The position numbers were made by a program, and so were the translations under genes. From assembly GCF_001668725.1 (NCBI RefSeq), contig NZ_LZKL01000091.1, positions 1 through 64,000 of the forward strand: 64,000 nt of DNA, given 5' to 3'. Shown in pieces: positions 1 to 8,830 of this stretch. Origin of the DNA: Mycobacterium sp. E787. GTDB taxonomy: Bacteria; Actinomycetota; Actinomycetes; Mycobacteriales; Mycobacteriaceae. The notes beneath the pieces are model-generated. The model saw only the letters and a list, made by a program, of their open reading frames with translations, was not told the origin of the DNA and made no database searches. The stretch's first letter is position 1; each line of letters starts with the position of its first letter.

Positions 1-552
1 CGCGAGATCGCCCGGGCCGCCGACATGACCAGCGGCAGCCTCTATCACTATTTTCCGAACAAGTCGGAGCTGCTCGCGGCGACGGTCGCGGAAATCGACC
101 TGATCGCATCCCGACGGCTACGCGAGGCCGCCGACCGCTCCGGTGACGTCGTCGACCGCCTCGAGGCGGTGCTGGACGAGCTGGGCCGGTTGCTGCGCGA
201 GTATCCGTATCTGGCCGCGTTCGATCGAACGATGCGAGCCGAAATGTCGGCACACCCACGCAGCGGCCGGACACGGAATCCGGGGTCAAAAGCGTTGCGC
301 GACATCATAAATGACATCGTCGAGGACGCCCGGGAGCGCAAGGCGCTGCCGCCGGGCACCGACCCGGACGCCGCGGCCAACGCGATCTACGCGCTGGCTC
401 GCGGCCTGACGGAACGTGCGGCCAGCCTGGCGCCGGACGCCCACGCGGCCGCCCTGGAGTCGGCCAAAGAACTGATCAGGGGAACGCTTTTCGCGTCGCA
501 AGCGAGTCGCCGAGAGTCCACAGCGCGACACCGATCAAGACGAGGTCCTTGA
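1..552 (+). CDS. TetR-family regulator, 5' end missing
   Basis: The reading frame is open from the first base, so the gene begins before the window. The first visible residues (REIARAADMTSGSLYHYFPN) are the recognition helix of a TetR DNA-binding domain, with the typical Y-H-Y-F-x-N-K end. The remaining roughly 150 residues are the helical ligand-binding domain. The last about 25 residues are basic and overlap the 3' end of the convergent DUF417 gene by 77 bp, so the C-terminus may be a run-on past the ancestral stop. Ligand and targets cannot be read from the sequence. Confidence 0.85.
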   Translation, partial: REIARAADMTSGSLYHYFPNKSELLAATVAEIDLIASRRLREAADRSGDVVDRLEAVLDELGRLLREYPYLAAFDRTMRAEMSAHPRSGRTRNPGSKALRDIINDIVEDARERKALPPGTDPDAAANAIYALARGLTERAASLAPDAHAAALESAKELIRGTLFASQASRRESTARHRSRRGP

Positions 553-967
553 GCAGGAACTGGCCCGGCAGCGCGGACAACACGGGCAGGCCGTCGGCGT
601 GCGTCGAAACCACGCCGGGAGTGGTGAACAGGAAGCTCAGCGTCCCCATGAATAGCACCACCGCCAGGGCGCTGCCAACCGCGGATGCCCGCGGCCACAC
701 CGGGCGCAGCGCAATGAGAAGCGCGGCAACGATTTCCATGGTTCCCAGCCCGTGCGCGACCACGGTGACGCTGGCCACGTGGTAGATCCAGCTCATCAGC
801 GGGCTGTGCTCGATGAGCACCCGGGATTCCATCTTCACGTATTTGCCGAACCCTATCCAGGCCAAGACGACCACCAACCCGTAGCGGCTGATGAGCTGTC
901 CCGATCGGGTGAGCAGCTGCGAGAGGCGATGCGGTGTCACGGCGGCGGCCGGGGCGCGGACGATCAT
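476..967 (-). CDS. DUF417 (YkgB/RclC-like) membrane protein
   Basis: A predicted inner-membrane protein of 163 residues with about four hydrophobic segments (around residues 25-42, 55-78, 85-108 and 135-152). The pattern fits the DUF417 family, whose members include RclC of the reactive-chlorine response. The ATG at 967 is preceded by a good Shine-Dalgarno (AGGAAGGA). The frame continues upstream to 1294, but that part looks non-coding. It converges with the TetR gene at its 3' end. Function is unknown; the family assignment rests on hydrophobic pattern and length. Confidence 0.75.
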   Translation of the reverse strand: MIVRAPAAAVTPHRLSQLLTRSGQLISRYGLVVVLAWIGFGKYVKMESRVLIEHSPLMSWIYHVASVTVVAHGLGTMEIVAALLIALRPVWPRASAVGSALAVVLFMGTLSFLFTTPGVVSTHADGLPVLSALPGQFLLKDLVLIGVALWTLGDSLATRKAFP

Positions 968-1083
968 CGGCGAAGGGTCCTTCCTGCGGGGCGGCGGGCG
1001 ACCGGACGTCGACCCATAGAGACCCACGAACGACACCCAGATTGGGTTCAGCCGCCCAATCTTTTCAGTGCCGCGGCGATGGA

Positions 1084-1557
1084 CTACCGGCCCGCGTAGC
1101 GATCGCGCAGCTTGGCCAGCGTCGCCTCGATGCCCGCGGCATTGGCCTTCCGGAAACCCATCCGTTCGTAGTACTTCAGCCCGTTCTTGACCGCGCCGGC
1201 CCGGCTGTAGTCGAACGTCTCGGTGACCCGCGTCCGGGTCGGCGAGAGCGACTCGAACTGCCAGCGCCAGCGGTGCCCCACCGGATGACGCCATTCGACC
1301 AGTTCGTTCGGTTTGAGCGCGGTCACGGTGCTGGTGATGCGGTACGGCACGCCATACATCTTCATGTGCGTCGAAAACTTCGAACCGACAGCCAGTTCCG
1401 CCGGGACTTTGATGTTGTCGCCGACCGTGCCCGACCCATCCAACTCGTGGTGACGCCGGGGGTCCGCCGCCATCGCGTACAACTCCGCGGCCGGCGCGTC
1501 CACTTCAACCGACCGACTTACCTGTCGGGGCCCCGCATCGACAACGTTGACGGTCAT
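1084..1557 (-). CDS. SRPBCC-family (polyketide cyclase-like) protein
   Basis: A protein of 157 residues with the SRPBCC/START-like pattern: an early strand SRSVEVDAPAAELYAMAADP, central strands with GSKFSTHMKMYGVPYRITSTV, and a long C-terminal helix ending KLRDRYAGR. This fold binds hydrophobic ligands, and no catalytic residues can be assigned. I chose the ATG at 1557 because GGAAGGAG lies 7 bases upstream; an in-frame ATG at 1581 has no such site. It is divergent from the SDR gene at 1662 and shares a 104-bp promoter region with it. Confidence 0.8.
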   Translation of the reverse strand: MTVNVVDAGPRQVSRSVEVDAPAAELYAMAADPRRHHELDGSGTVGDNIKVPAELAVGSKFSTHMKMYGVPYRITSTVTALKPNELVEWRHPVGHRWRWQFESLSPTRTRVTETFDYSRAGAVKNGLKYYERMGFRKANAAGIEATLAKLRDRYAGR

Positions 1558-1661
1558 GACGGTCTCCTTCCGGGCGTCCATGGCGCCGGATCGACGCTAC
1601 GCTTCGCCGAGTTGAATTTTTGCAACCGTTCGAACAACGACGTTCAGCATGGAGGCGTTCG

Positions 1662-2483
1662 GTGAGCCGGTCGATTGAGGGAAGGGTGGCGCTGATCACC
1701 GGCGCCGCGCGAGGACAGGGACGTGCGCACGCGGTGCGACTCAGCGCCGAAGGCGCCGACATCATCGCGGTCGACATCGCGGGGCCGTTGCCGCCCAGCG
1801 TTCCCTACGATTCGCCGACGCCCGACGACCTGGCCGAGACGGCGCGACTGGTGAGCGCCAACGGCAGGAGGGCAATCACGGCGGCGGTCGACATCCGTGA
1901 CCTCGACGCGCTGACGGCCGCCGTCGCCGCGGCCGTCGGCGAACTGGACCGGCTCGACATCATCGTCGCCAACGCGGGGATCTGCAGTCCCGCGCCGTGG
2001 GATCAGATCACCCCGCAGGCGTTCCGCGACACCATCGACACCAACGTGATCGGCACTTGGAACACCGTGATGGCCGGCGCTCATCACATCATCGACGGCG
2101 GTCGGGGCGGCTCGATCGTCCTCATCGGGTCCGCCGCCGGCATCAACATGCAGTCGTTCATGATCCACTACACGGCGAGCAAACATGCCGTCGTCGGGAT
2201 GGCGCGCGCGTTCGCCGCCGAACTCGGCCGGCACAACATCCGCGTCAACAGCCTGAACCCGGGAGCGGTCGCGACCCCGATGGGCACGGGCCGGATGCGC
2301 GACGCGTTGCGATCGGCCGCCGACTCCTACCCGCACCTACGGGGCCTGCACAAACCGCTGCTGCCCGACGGCATCGCCCAGCCCGAAGACATCTCCGATG
2401 CGGTCGCCTGGCTGGTGTCCGACCAATCCCGGCTGGTAACCGCGAGCCAGGTGTCGGTCGATATCGGCGTCGGCTACGTCTGA
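1662..2483 (+). CDS. SDR-family oxidoreductase (mycofactocin-type signature)
   Basis: A short-chain dehydrogenase of 273 residues. The N-terminal nucleotide-binding motif is TGAARGQGRAHA, and the NAG motif (VANAGI), the catalytic YTASK and the downstream NPGAVATPM are all present. The GAARGQGR form and the insertion after the acidic cofactor residue (VDIAG...) are typical of actinobacterial SDRs that hold NAD tightly and work with mycofactocin. The GTG start at 1662 has GGAGG six bases upstream; an in-frame ATG at 1620 would lengthen the protein without a ribosome-binding site. The substrate is probably an alcohol or ketone, but unknown. Confidence 0.88.
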   Translation: MSRSIEGRVALITGAARGQGRAHAVRLSAEGADIIAVDIAGPLPPSVPYDSPTPDDLAETARLVSANGRRAITAAVDIRDLDALTAAVAAAVGELDRLDIIVANAGICSPAPWDQITPQAFRDTIDTNVIGTWNTVMAGAHHIIDGGRGGSIVLIGSAAGINMQSFMIHYTASKHAVVGMARAFAAELGRHNIRVNSLNPGAVATPMGTGRMRDALRSAADSYPHLRGLHKPLLPDGIAQPEDISDAVAWLVSDQSRLVTASQVSVDIGVGYV

Positions 2484-2591
2484 TCGGGGTCCTCCCGCGG
2501 CGCGTTCACCCGCCGTCCAGGCAGAATGGTGCTGCCCGCGGTAACGGCATCCGGCGCGGGAACACCCACGGCACGGCGACGCGTTTGGCCG

Positions 2592-2605
2592 TACCCCCGC
2601 GGGTA
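2592..2605. promoter_or_regulatory. Candidate copper-sensor operator before copZ
   Basis: The inverted repeat TACCC-CCGC-GGGTA ends 20 bases before the copZ-like start. TACCC/GGGTA half-sites are known from operators of the CsoR/RicR copper sensors. A TATAAG element at 2604-2609 could be the -10 box, in which case a bound repressor would cover the promoter. No csoR gene lies in the window. This is a motif match only. Confidence 0.5.
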
Positions 2606-2625
2606 TAAGGCCCGGAAGGAGGGTG

Positions 2626-2838
2626 ATGGCGACGAGCGAGTACCGGGTGACCGGCATGAGTTGCGGGCACTGCGAGGCCGCCGTCCGGGCGGAGGTCAGC
2701 CAGGTCCCCGGCGTGGACGGAGTGGACGTGAGCGCGCGCACCGGCCGGCTCGTCGTGGCGAGTTCTGTTCCCGTCGACGCGGAGGATGTGCTGAGGGCCG
2801 TCGACGAGGCCGGTTACCAGGCGGTCCTGGTCGCGTGA
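2626..2838 (+). CDS. copZ: CopZ-like heavy-metal chaperone
   Basis: A small soluble metallochaperone of about 70 residues made of one HMA domain. The Cu(I)-binding loop VTGMSCGHC lies near residue 10, followed by the conserved VPGV of the second strand and the AGYQA turn near the end. Family members pass Cu(I) to a P1B ATPase. A Shine-Dalgarno AGGAGG sits 3 bases before the ATG at 2626; a GTG at 2623 is the other option. The stop codon overlaps the start of the ATPase by 4 bases, which implies translational coupling and a shared copper-detoxification job. Confidence 0.88.
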   Translation: MATSEYRVTGMSCGHCEAAVRAEVSQVPGVDGVDVSARTGRLVVASSVPVDAEDVLRAVDEAGYQAVLVA

Positions 2839-5090
2839 AACCTGCCCCACCGACCGCAGTCCACAGCTTCGACCTCGAGATCGCGGGGATGACCTGTGCC
2901 TCGTGCGCGACGCGCATCGAGAAGAAATTGAACAAGCTCGACGGGGTCGATGCGCGGGTGAATTACGCGACCGAGAAGGCAGCCGTCATCGTCCCCGCCG
3001 GATACGACCCGCGGGCGATCGTCGCCGAAGTCGAGAAGGCCGGCTACACGGCCGCGCTGCCGACACCGAAACCCGCGCCCGAGGCACCGGAGACCGCCGA
3101 ACTCGCGGCGCTGCGCACCCGGCTGATCGCCGCGATCGTGCTCGCGGTCCCGGTGATCGCGATGGCGATGATCCCGGCGCTGCAATTCCGTCACTGGCAA
3201 TGGGTGTCGCTGGCGCTGGCCGCACCGGTCGTCGGATGGGCGGGCCGCCCGTTCCACGCCGCGGCGTGGGCGAACCTCAAGCACGGCGCCGCCACGATGG
3301 ACACGCTGGTCTCGGTCGGGACGCTGGCGGCGTTTCTCTGGTCGCTCTACGCCCTCGCCCTGGGGACGGCCGGACGGCCGGGCATGCGCCACGGCTTCGA
3401 GCTGACCGCCGCGCGTGGCGACGGCGCGGCCGACATCTATCTCGAGGTTGCCGCCGGAGTGACCCTGTTCGTCCTGGCGGGCCGCTACTTCGAGAAGCGC
3501 TCCAAACGGCGCGCGGGTGCCGCGTTGCGGGCCCTGCTGCGGCTCGGCGCCAGGGACGTCGCGGTGCTGCGGCACGGCGCCGAGACGCGCGTTCCCACCG
3601 ATCGGCTGGGGATCGGCGACGAGTTCGTCGTGCGCCCGGGCGAGAAGATCGCGACCGACGGGACCGTGGTCTGGGGATCCTCGGCGGTGGACGCCTCGAT
3701 GCTCACCGGCGAGCCCGTCCCCGTCGAGGTCGGCGAGGGCGACCCCGTCACGGGCGGCACCGTGAACGCAGGCGGCCGTTTGATCGTCCGCGCGACCCGC
3801 GTCGGGGACGACACCCAGCTGGCCCAGATGGCCAGGCTCGTCGAGGCGGCGCAATCGGGCAAGGCCGAGGTGCAGCGGCTCGCCGACCGGGTCGCGGGCG
3901 TGTTCGTCCCGATCGTCATCGCGATCGCGGCGGCCACCCTCGCGATCCGGCTGGCCGCCGGCTCTCCGCTCGCGGCGGCGCTGACGGCCGCGGTCGCGGT
4001 GCTGATCATCGCGTGCCCGTGCGCGCTCGGGTTGGCGACGCCGACCGCCCTGTTGGTCGGCAGCGGTCGCGCGGCCGAGCTCGGCGTGCTCATCACCGGA
4101 CCGGAGGTCTTGGAGTCGACGCGCAAGATCGACACCATCGTCCTGGACAAGACGGGCACCGTCACCGCCGGGACGTTGACTCTGGTCGACGTGATCGCCG
4201 GCGCGGGCACCGATCGCGCGGCGCTGCTGCGCTGTGCCGGGGCCGTGGAGCACGCCTCCGAGCACCCCGTCGCGCGCGCGATCGCCAAGGCCGCCGCGGC
4301 GGAAGTCGGCGCCCTGCCCGTCGCCCGCGACTTCGCGAACGTGGGAGGCCGGGGCGTGCGCGGCGTCGTCGACGGCCGCGCCGTCGTTGTCGGGCGGGAG
4401 GGTCTGCTGGCCGAGCGCGGCCAGTGTGCCGACGCGGAGCTCTCGGCCGCCAAAGCCCGCGCCGAGCGCGAGGGCAAGACCGCCGTCGCCGTCGGGTGGG
4501 ACGGTCGCATGCGCGGCGTCCTGGTGCTGGCCGACACCGTCAAACCCACCAGCGCCGGGGCAATCCGGCAGCTCAAGGCCCTGGGATTGACCCCGATCCT
4601 GCTGACCGGCGACAACAAGACCGTCGCGCGGCGCATCGCCGACGAGCTCGGCATCGCGCACGTTATCGCCGGTGTGCTGCCGGCCGACAAGGTCGCCACC
4701 GTCGAGCGCCTGCAATCCGAGGGCAACGTCGTCGCCATGGTCGGCGACGGCGTCAACGACGCCGCGGCCCTGGCGGCCGCCGATCTGGGGCTGGCCATGG
4801 GGACCGGCACCGACATCGCGATCGAGGCCGCCGACCTGACCCTGGTGCGTGGCGACCTGAGGGCCGCGGTGGACGCGATCCGCCTCTCCCGGCGGACGCT
4901 GCGCACGATCAAGACGAACCTGCTCTGGGCCTTCGGCTACAACGTCGCCGCCATCCCGTTGGCCGCGCTCGGCCTGCTCAACCCGATGCTCGCGGGCGCC
5001 GCGATGGCGCTGTCCAGCGCGTTTGTCGTCGGCAACAGCCTGCGGCTTCGCTCGTTTGCAAGCACGATGCGCGACGATCCTGTGGGATAG
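2835..5090 (+). CDS. P1B-type copper-transporting ATPase (CtpA/CtpB-like)
   Basis: A membrane pump of 751 residues that would export Cu(I) with ATP. An N-terminal HMA domain carries GMTCASC (residues 18-24). The actuator loop has MLTGEPVPVE, the transmembrane metal site is CPC (394-396), the phosphorylation site is DKTGT (Asp438), and the P1B SEHP motif and GDGVND hinge (about 636) follow. The last membrane helices hold FGYN and a Met/Ser-rich stretch, as in Cu(I) pumps. The GTG start overlaps the copZ stop (GTGA). It resembles mycobacterial CtpA/CtpB more than CtpV. Assignment to copper rather than silver is inference from the motifs and the CopZ partner. Confidence 0.92.
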   Translation: MKPAPPTAVHSFDLEIAGMTCASCATRIEKKLNKLDGVDARVNYATEKAAVIVPAGYDPRAIVAEVEKAGYTAALPTPKPAPEAPETAELAALRTRLIAAIVLAVPVIAMAMIPALQFRHWQWVSLALAAPVVGWAGRPFHAAAWANLKHGAATMDTLVSVGTLAAFLWSLYALALGTAGRPGMRHGFELTAARGDGAADIYLEVAAGVTLFVLAGRYFEKRSKRRAGAALRALLRLGARDVAVLRHGAETRVPTDRLGIGDEFVVRPGEKIATDGTVVWGSSAVDASMLTGEPVPVEVGEGDPVTGGTVNAGGRLIVRATRVGDDTQLAQMARLVEAAQSGKAEVQRLADRVAGVFVPIVIAIAAATLAIRLAAGSPLAAALTAAVAVLIIACPCALGLATPTALLVGSGRAAELGVLITGPEVLESTRKIDTIVLDKTGTVTAGTLTLVDVIAGAGTDRAALLRCAGAVEHASEHPVARAIAKAAAAEVGALPVARDFANVGGRGVRGVVDGRAVVVGREGLLAERGQCADAELSAAKARAEREGKTAVAVGWDGRMRGVLVLADTVKPTSAGAIRQLKALGLTPILLTGDNKTVARRIADELGIAHVIAGVLPADKVATVERLQSEGNVVAMVGDGVNDAAALAAADLGLAMGTGTDIAIEAADLTLVRGDLRAAVDAIRLSRRTLRTIKTNLLWAFGYNVAAIPLAALGLLNPMLAGAAMALSSAFVVGNSLRLRSFASTMRDDPVG

Positions 5091-5171
5091 TTGATCGGGC
5101 CCACCGCGTCCGCAAGCCACGGCCGGTGGGTTTATTCGCAGAACGATCGGATTGAGCGAAGGTCACGACCG

Positions 5172-6563
5172 TTGCCCCATTTCGTCGAACAGTGGTCCCT
5201 GCTGCACGGCTGGCTGCCGGCGGCGGCGCAGGCCCTGGCGCTGCTGGCGGTCATCGGCGCCGTCGGGTGGCGCAGGCGGCGCTGGCGGGGCTGGGCGCTG
5301 CCGGCTGCGCTGGCCGCAGCGGCGGCGGTCACGGCGTTGTCCTATTGGTACATCACGTCGATCGGCGTGGCCGGGGACCCGGCGCCCCTGTTGCTGTGGT
5401 TGTGGGTGGCGATGAGCGGGCTCGCGGCCGCCGTGCTGCTGCTGGGCTGGCCGGGCGCCCGCTGGTGGCGTCGTGCGCTGGCGGTGGCGTCGGTACCGCT
5501 GTGCGCGCTGTGCGCGGCGCTCGCCCTGAACGGCTGGGTCGGCTATTTCCCCACCGTGGCGGCCGCATGGGATCAGCTGACGTCGCAGCCGCTGCCCGAT
5601 CAGATCGACCGGCTGAGGGTCACCGCGATGCAGCTCGAGGGGACCAAACCGGCCAAGGGCGTCGTCGTTCCCGTAACGATCAGCGCCGACGCATCGCACT
5701 TCCCGCACCGCCAGGAGCTGGTGTATCTCCCCCCGGCCTGGTTCAACAGCAACCCGCCGCCCCGGCTGCCGGCGGTCATGATGATCAGTTCCGCGTTCAA
5801 CACGCCGGCCGACTGGCTTCGCCCCGGCGGCGCGTTCACCGCGATCGACGACTTCGCCGCCGCCCACCACGGGTTCGCCCCGGTGCTGGTGTTCGTCGAT
5901 CCCACCGGTTCGTTCGACAACGACACCGAGTGCGTCAACGGCAGCCGCGGCAACGCCGCCGATCACCTGACCAAGGACGTCGTGCCCTTCGTGGTGTCGA
6001 ACTTCGGCGTCAGCGCCGACCGGTCGAATTGGGGCGTCGCCGGATGGTCGATGGGCGGCACCTGCGCCGTGGACCTGGCCGTCATGCATCCCGAGCTGTT
6101 CAGCGCGTTCGTCGACATCGCCGGCGACCGCAGCCCGAGCATCGGCACCAAGGAGCAGACCGTCGCCCGCCTGTTCGGCGGCAACGGCGACGCCTGGGCG
6201 GCCTTCGACCCGGCCACGGTCATCGGCCGACACGGCCGCTACACCGGGCTGTCGGGATGGTTCGACGTGCCCGCGTCGTCCGGTGCGCGCACCGTCGCCC
6301 AGGAAGCCGATCCCGACCTCGCCGCTCCCAGCACCGACCCCGCCGCCAACCCGGAGGGCCAGGACGCCGCCGCCAACTCGTTGTGCGCCGCCGCGGCGGC
6401 CAACGGGATCAGTTGCGCGGTCGTCACCCAGCCCGGCAGGCACGACTGGCCGTTCGCCGCCCAGGCGTTCGCCGCGGCGCTGCCGTGGCTGGCGGGGACG
6501 CTGGGAACCCCGAGCGTCGAGCCCGTGCCCTTGCCGCGGCGCGGCGGCGGGGCTGCGCATTGA
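5172..6563 (+). CDS. Membrane-anchored esterase D / antigen 85-like hydrolase
   Basis: About 463 residues. The N-terminal third has four hydrophobic segments and the rest is an alpha/beta-hydrolase of the esterase D/mycolyltransferase group. The nucleophile elbow is GWSMGG, and a late His in GRHDWPF is the likely catalytic base. The fold should face the outside of the membrane. The start is uncertain: a TTG at 5172 has GAAGG nine bases upstream, while the frame is open back to 5091. Related proteins act on trehalose mycolates or other acyl esters; the substrate here is not known. Confidence 0.75.
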   Translation: MPHFVEQWSLLHGWLPAAAQALALLAVIGAVGWRRRRWRGWALPAALAAAAAVTALSYWYITSIGVAGDPAPLLLWLWVAMSGLAAAVLLLGWPGARWWRRALAVASVPLCALCAALALNGWVGYFPTVAAAWDQLTSQPLPDQIDRLRVTAMQLEGTKPAKGVVVPVTISADASHFPHRQELVYLPPAWFNSNPPPRLPAVMMISSAFNTPADWLRPGGAFTAIDDFAAAHHGFAPVLVFVDPTGSFDNDTECVNGSRGNAADHLTKDVVPFVVSNFGVSADRSNWGVAGWSMGGTCAVDLAVMHPELFSAFVDIAGDRSPSIGTKEQTVARLFGGNGDAWAAFDPATVIGRHGRYTGLSGWFDVPASSGARTVAQEADPDLAAPSTDPAANPEGQDAAANSLCAAAAANGISCAVVTQPGRHDWPFAAQAFAAALPWLAGTLGTPSVEPVPLPRRGGGAAH

Positions 6564-6633
6564 TCCCAGCTAAGCAAGACCGTTACCCTTTCGAGGCTGA
6601 ATTCACAGCTGACCCTCCTGTAACGAATCCGGC

Positions 6634-7623
6634 GTGCGCGAACCGGCACTGGTACCGTTCGCTGCTGTGGCGGCGGAGTTTGGCACCGAAGGCATCCGGG
6701 GTACCGGGGCGCGTGTGCCGACATCGCACCGCAAAAGACCCACGCGGAACCGCGCCTTCGCCATCACCGCATTCGGCGGCGCCTCGGGCGGGGGCCGCGG
6801 CACGCCGGAGCTGAACCGGCGCCGTTTCCTCGGCGCGCTGGCCGCGGCGACCGTCGCCGGCGTGGGGGCGGCCCGTCTGGTGGTCGACCCGCAGCCCCGG
6901 ACCTTCGCGCAGGCGCCCCCGGCGAACGTCGCGGCAACCTCGGGCCCGATCGCGCCGTCGACGCTGCTGCCGCCGCCCGCGCTCAGCGCTCGCATCCCGC
7001 TGCCCGGTGGCGGAGCCCTGACCAAGATCCCTGGCGAGGGCGATCTGCTGGCGCTGACCGTCGACGACGGCGTCAACAGCGAGGTGGTGCGCGCCTACAC
7101 GCAGTTCGCCAAAGACACCGGCGTGCGGCTCACGTTCTTTGTCAACGGGATCTACAAGTCCTGGACCGAAAACCGGCAGATGCTGCGGCCGCTGGTCGAC
7201 TCCGGGCAGATCCAGCTGGGCAACCACACCTGGTCGCACCCGGACCTGACCACCCTGCCGAAGGATCAGATCGCCCAGCAGCTCACCCGCAACGACGACT
7301 TCCTGAAGAAGACCTACGGCATCGGCGCCAAGCCCTACTGGCGTCCCCCCTACGCGAAGCGCAACGCCGCCGTCGACGCGGTGGCCGCGGACCTCGGTTA
7401 CACCGTCCCGACCCTATGGTCGGGTTCGCTGTCGGATTCCACGCTGATCACCGAGGACTACATCGTGAAGATGGCCGATCAGTACTTCACCCCGCAGTCC
7501 ATCGTCATCGGGCACCTCAACCACCCGCCGGTCACCCACGTCTACCCGGAACTCGTGGACATCATCCGCGACCGGAACCTGCGTACCGTCACCCTCAACG
7601 ACGTCTTCCTCAAGACGCCGTAG
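6634..7623 (+). CDS. Tat-exported polysaccharide deacetylase (CE4/NodB)
   Basis: A carbohydrate esterase family 4 protein of up to 329 residues. The NodB core shows LTVDDG (metal Asp pair, with Val instead of the usual Phe), the zinc site HTWSHPDL, and RPPYAKRN. It would remove acetyl groups from cell-wall polymers such as peptidoglycan. A twin-arginine signal (NRRRFLGALAAATVAG) lies about 60 residues from the GTG at 6634. Such a long n-region is unusual, so the true start may be further in. The 3' end overlaps the convergent Rieske gene by 14 bp. Confidence 0.82.
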   Translation: MREPALVPFAAVAAEFGTEGIRGTGARVPTSHRKRPTRNRAFAITAFGGASGGGRGTPELNRRRFLGALAAATVAGVGAARLVVDPQPRTFAQAPPANVAATSGPIAPSTLLPPPALSARIPLPGGGALTKIPGEGDLLALTVDDGVNSEVVRAYTQFAKDTGVRLTFFVNGIYKSWTENRQMLRPLVDSGQIQLGNHTWSHPDLTTLPKDQIAQQLTRNDDFLKKTYGIGAKPYWRPPYAKRNAAVDAVAADLGYTVPTLWSGSLSDSTLITEDYIVKMADQYFTPQSIVIGHLNHPPVTHVYPELVDIIRDRNLRTVTLNDVFLKTP

Positions 7624-8791
7624 CGGCCGCCATCCGGCTCAGGCGCGCGTCGAGCGTGGCGTGGAAATGCCCGATCGCGCTCTCGTGACGGCCGAACTCC
7701 ACGAACTCGTTCGCGCCGGAGCGCAACCCGCGCTGTACGCCCTCCGACATCTCGTTGTCCTCGGCGAGGCCCCGCTCGATGAAGCTGCCCGCGCCCACCA
7801 ATCGTTTGGACGGGTCGACAGACGCCCGCTCGGCGACTTCGGGTTTCACCATCGAATAGGTGCTCACCGTGGTGCGATCGACGTCCACCGGGTCGATCAC
7901 GACCACGGAAACCACGTCAGGGAATGTCGCCACCATCACGTTGGGGAACAAGTGATAGACGTAGGTGATCCGCGCGTCGACGTTCCAGGTCGACTCCGGG
8001 CGGTCCCGGAGTCGCTCGATATTGCGGTACGGGAAGGTGAGTCGGCTATTCGGGCCGAACGTCTCCACGACATTGAGGTCGTCGTATTGCACCGGGTAGA
8101 AGGTGTCTCGGTGCGTTGAGCGGAGGTGATAGCCCTCCAGAAACTGTTCGACGAGAACCTTCCAGTTCATCGCCCGCACAGTCGAATCCGTATAAACGAG
8201 CCGCTGCGCCGGCAGCAATTTGTCGCGCCAGGGGCTCCCGTCGGTCAGCGCGGCCATCGGATCGGCGTCGTCGAGGCCCGGCGGGTCGAGCGGATCGATC
8301 ACGATCAGCCCGTCCACCTCGCGGCTGGGGACCTCCACGAGGCCCCGGCCCGCCGAGTCCAGGTCGGGGAACGCCTCGGAGTGCGGAACGTGCGCAAGCG
8401 ACCCGTCCAGCCGATAGGTCCAGCCGTGGTAGCGGCAGACCAGTGCATGCGAGCAACCGGCGCCTTCGACCAGCGCGAAACCGCGATGCCGGCAGGCGTT
8501 GCGGAACACCCGGGCCCGTCGATCGTGCCCTCGCACCGCGAACAGGGGCGCACCGAACGCGACTCGCTCGACATGGTCGCCCGGTGTGGCGATCGCGGCC
8601 GACGGGGCGAAGACGCTCGGCATCGCACGAAGCAGCCGGACTTCCTCCGCGAATCGTGTTGTGCTCAAATAGTTTTCGACCGGCTCACGCCATGGCGCAC
8701 CCTCGTCGGTGGTACCGGCGTCGATGTGGGCCAGGACGCGCCGGACGATCTCGACATCGTCGGCGAGCACCGACTTCGTCGGCGAGCTCAT
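7610..8791 (-). CDS. Rieske aromatic-ring hydroxylating oxygenase, alpha subunit-like
   Basis: A non-heme iron oxygenase of 393 residues. The N-terminal Rieske [2Fe-2S] domain has CRHRGF and CRYHGW ligand pairs. The C-terminal domain has the mononuclear iron site in EGYHLRSTHRD. Such enzymes oxidise aromatic, steroid or amine substrates using electrons from a separate reductase; no reductase or ferredoxin gene is adjacent. The ATG at 8791 begins 39 bases from a divergent PaaX-type regulator, which probably controls it. The substrate is unknown. Confidence 0.88.
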   Translation of the reverse strand: MSSPTKSVLADDVEIVRRVLAHIDAGTTDEGAPWREPVENYLSTTRFAEEVRLLRAMPSVFAPSAAIATPGDHVERVAFGAPLFAVRGHDRRARVFRNACRHRGFALVEGAGCSHALVCRYHGWTYRLDGSLAHVPHSEAFPDLDSAGRGLVEVPSREVDGLIVIDPLDPPGLDDADPMAALTDGSPWRDKLLPAQRLVYTDSTVRAMNWKVLVEQFLEGYHLRSTHRDTFYPVQYDDLNVVETFGPNSRLTFPYRNIERLRDRPESTWNVDARITYVYHLFPNVMVATFPDVVSVVVIDPVDVDRTTVSTYSMVKPEVAERASVDPSKRLVGAGSFIERGLAEDNEMSEGVQRGLRSGANEFVEFGRHESAIGHFHATLDARLSRMAAATAS

Positions 8792-8830
8792 GCGGCTCAG
8801 TATCACAGCATGGTCGTCACGTGTCAATCA
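8792..8830. promoter_or_regulatory. Divergent promoter between Rieske gene and PaaX regulator
   Basis: Only 39 bases separate the two start codons. The stretch contains CACGTG (8818-8823) and the outer repeats TATCAC (8801-8806) and GTGATA (8835-8840, just inside the regulator gene). Both promoters must overlap, so one bound regulator could control both genes. The individual elements are short. Confidence 0.4.

Noticed and set aside
1628..1635. GTTCGAAC palindrome between the SRPBCC and SDR genes
   Set aside because: Eight bases only, with no extended symmetry, so it is not strong enough for an operator call.
2814..5120. Very long minus-strand open frame opposite the copper ATPase
   Set aside because: Its product is low-complexity (Arg, Gly, Asp, Gln) and carries no domain, while the plus strand shows a full P-type ATPase. 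It is a G+C-driven antisense frame.
8126..8830. Upstream extension of the PaaX reading frame
   Set aside because: The frame is open back to 8126, but this part lies opposite the Rieske oxygenase gene and has no PaaX-like sequence; the ATG at 8831 fits the family start.
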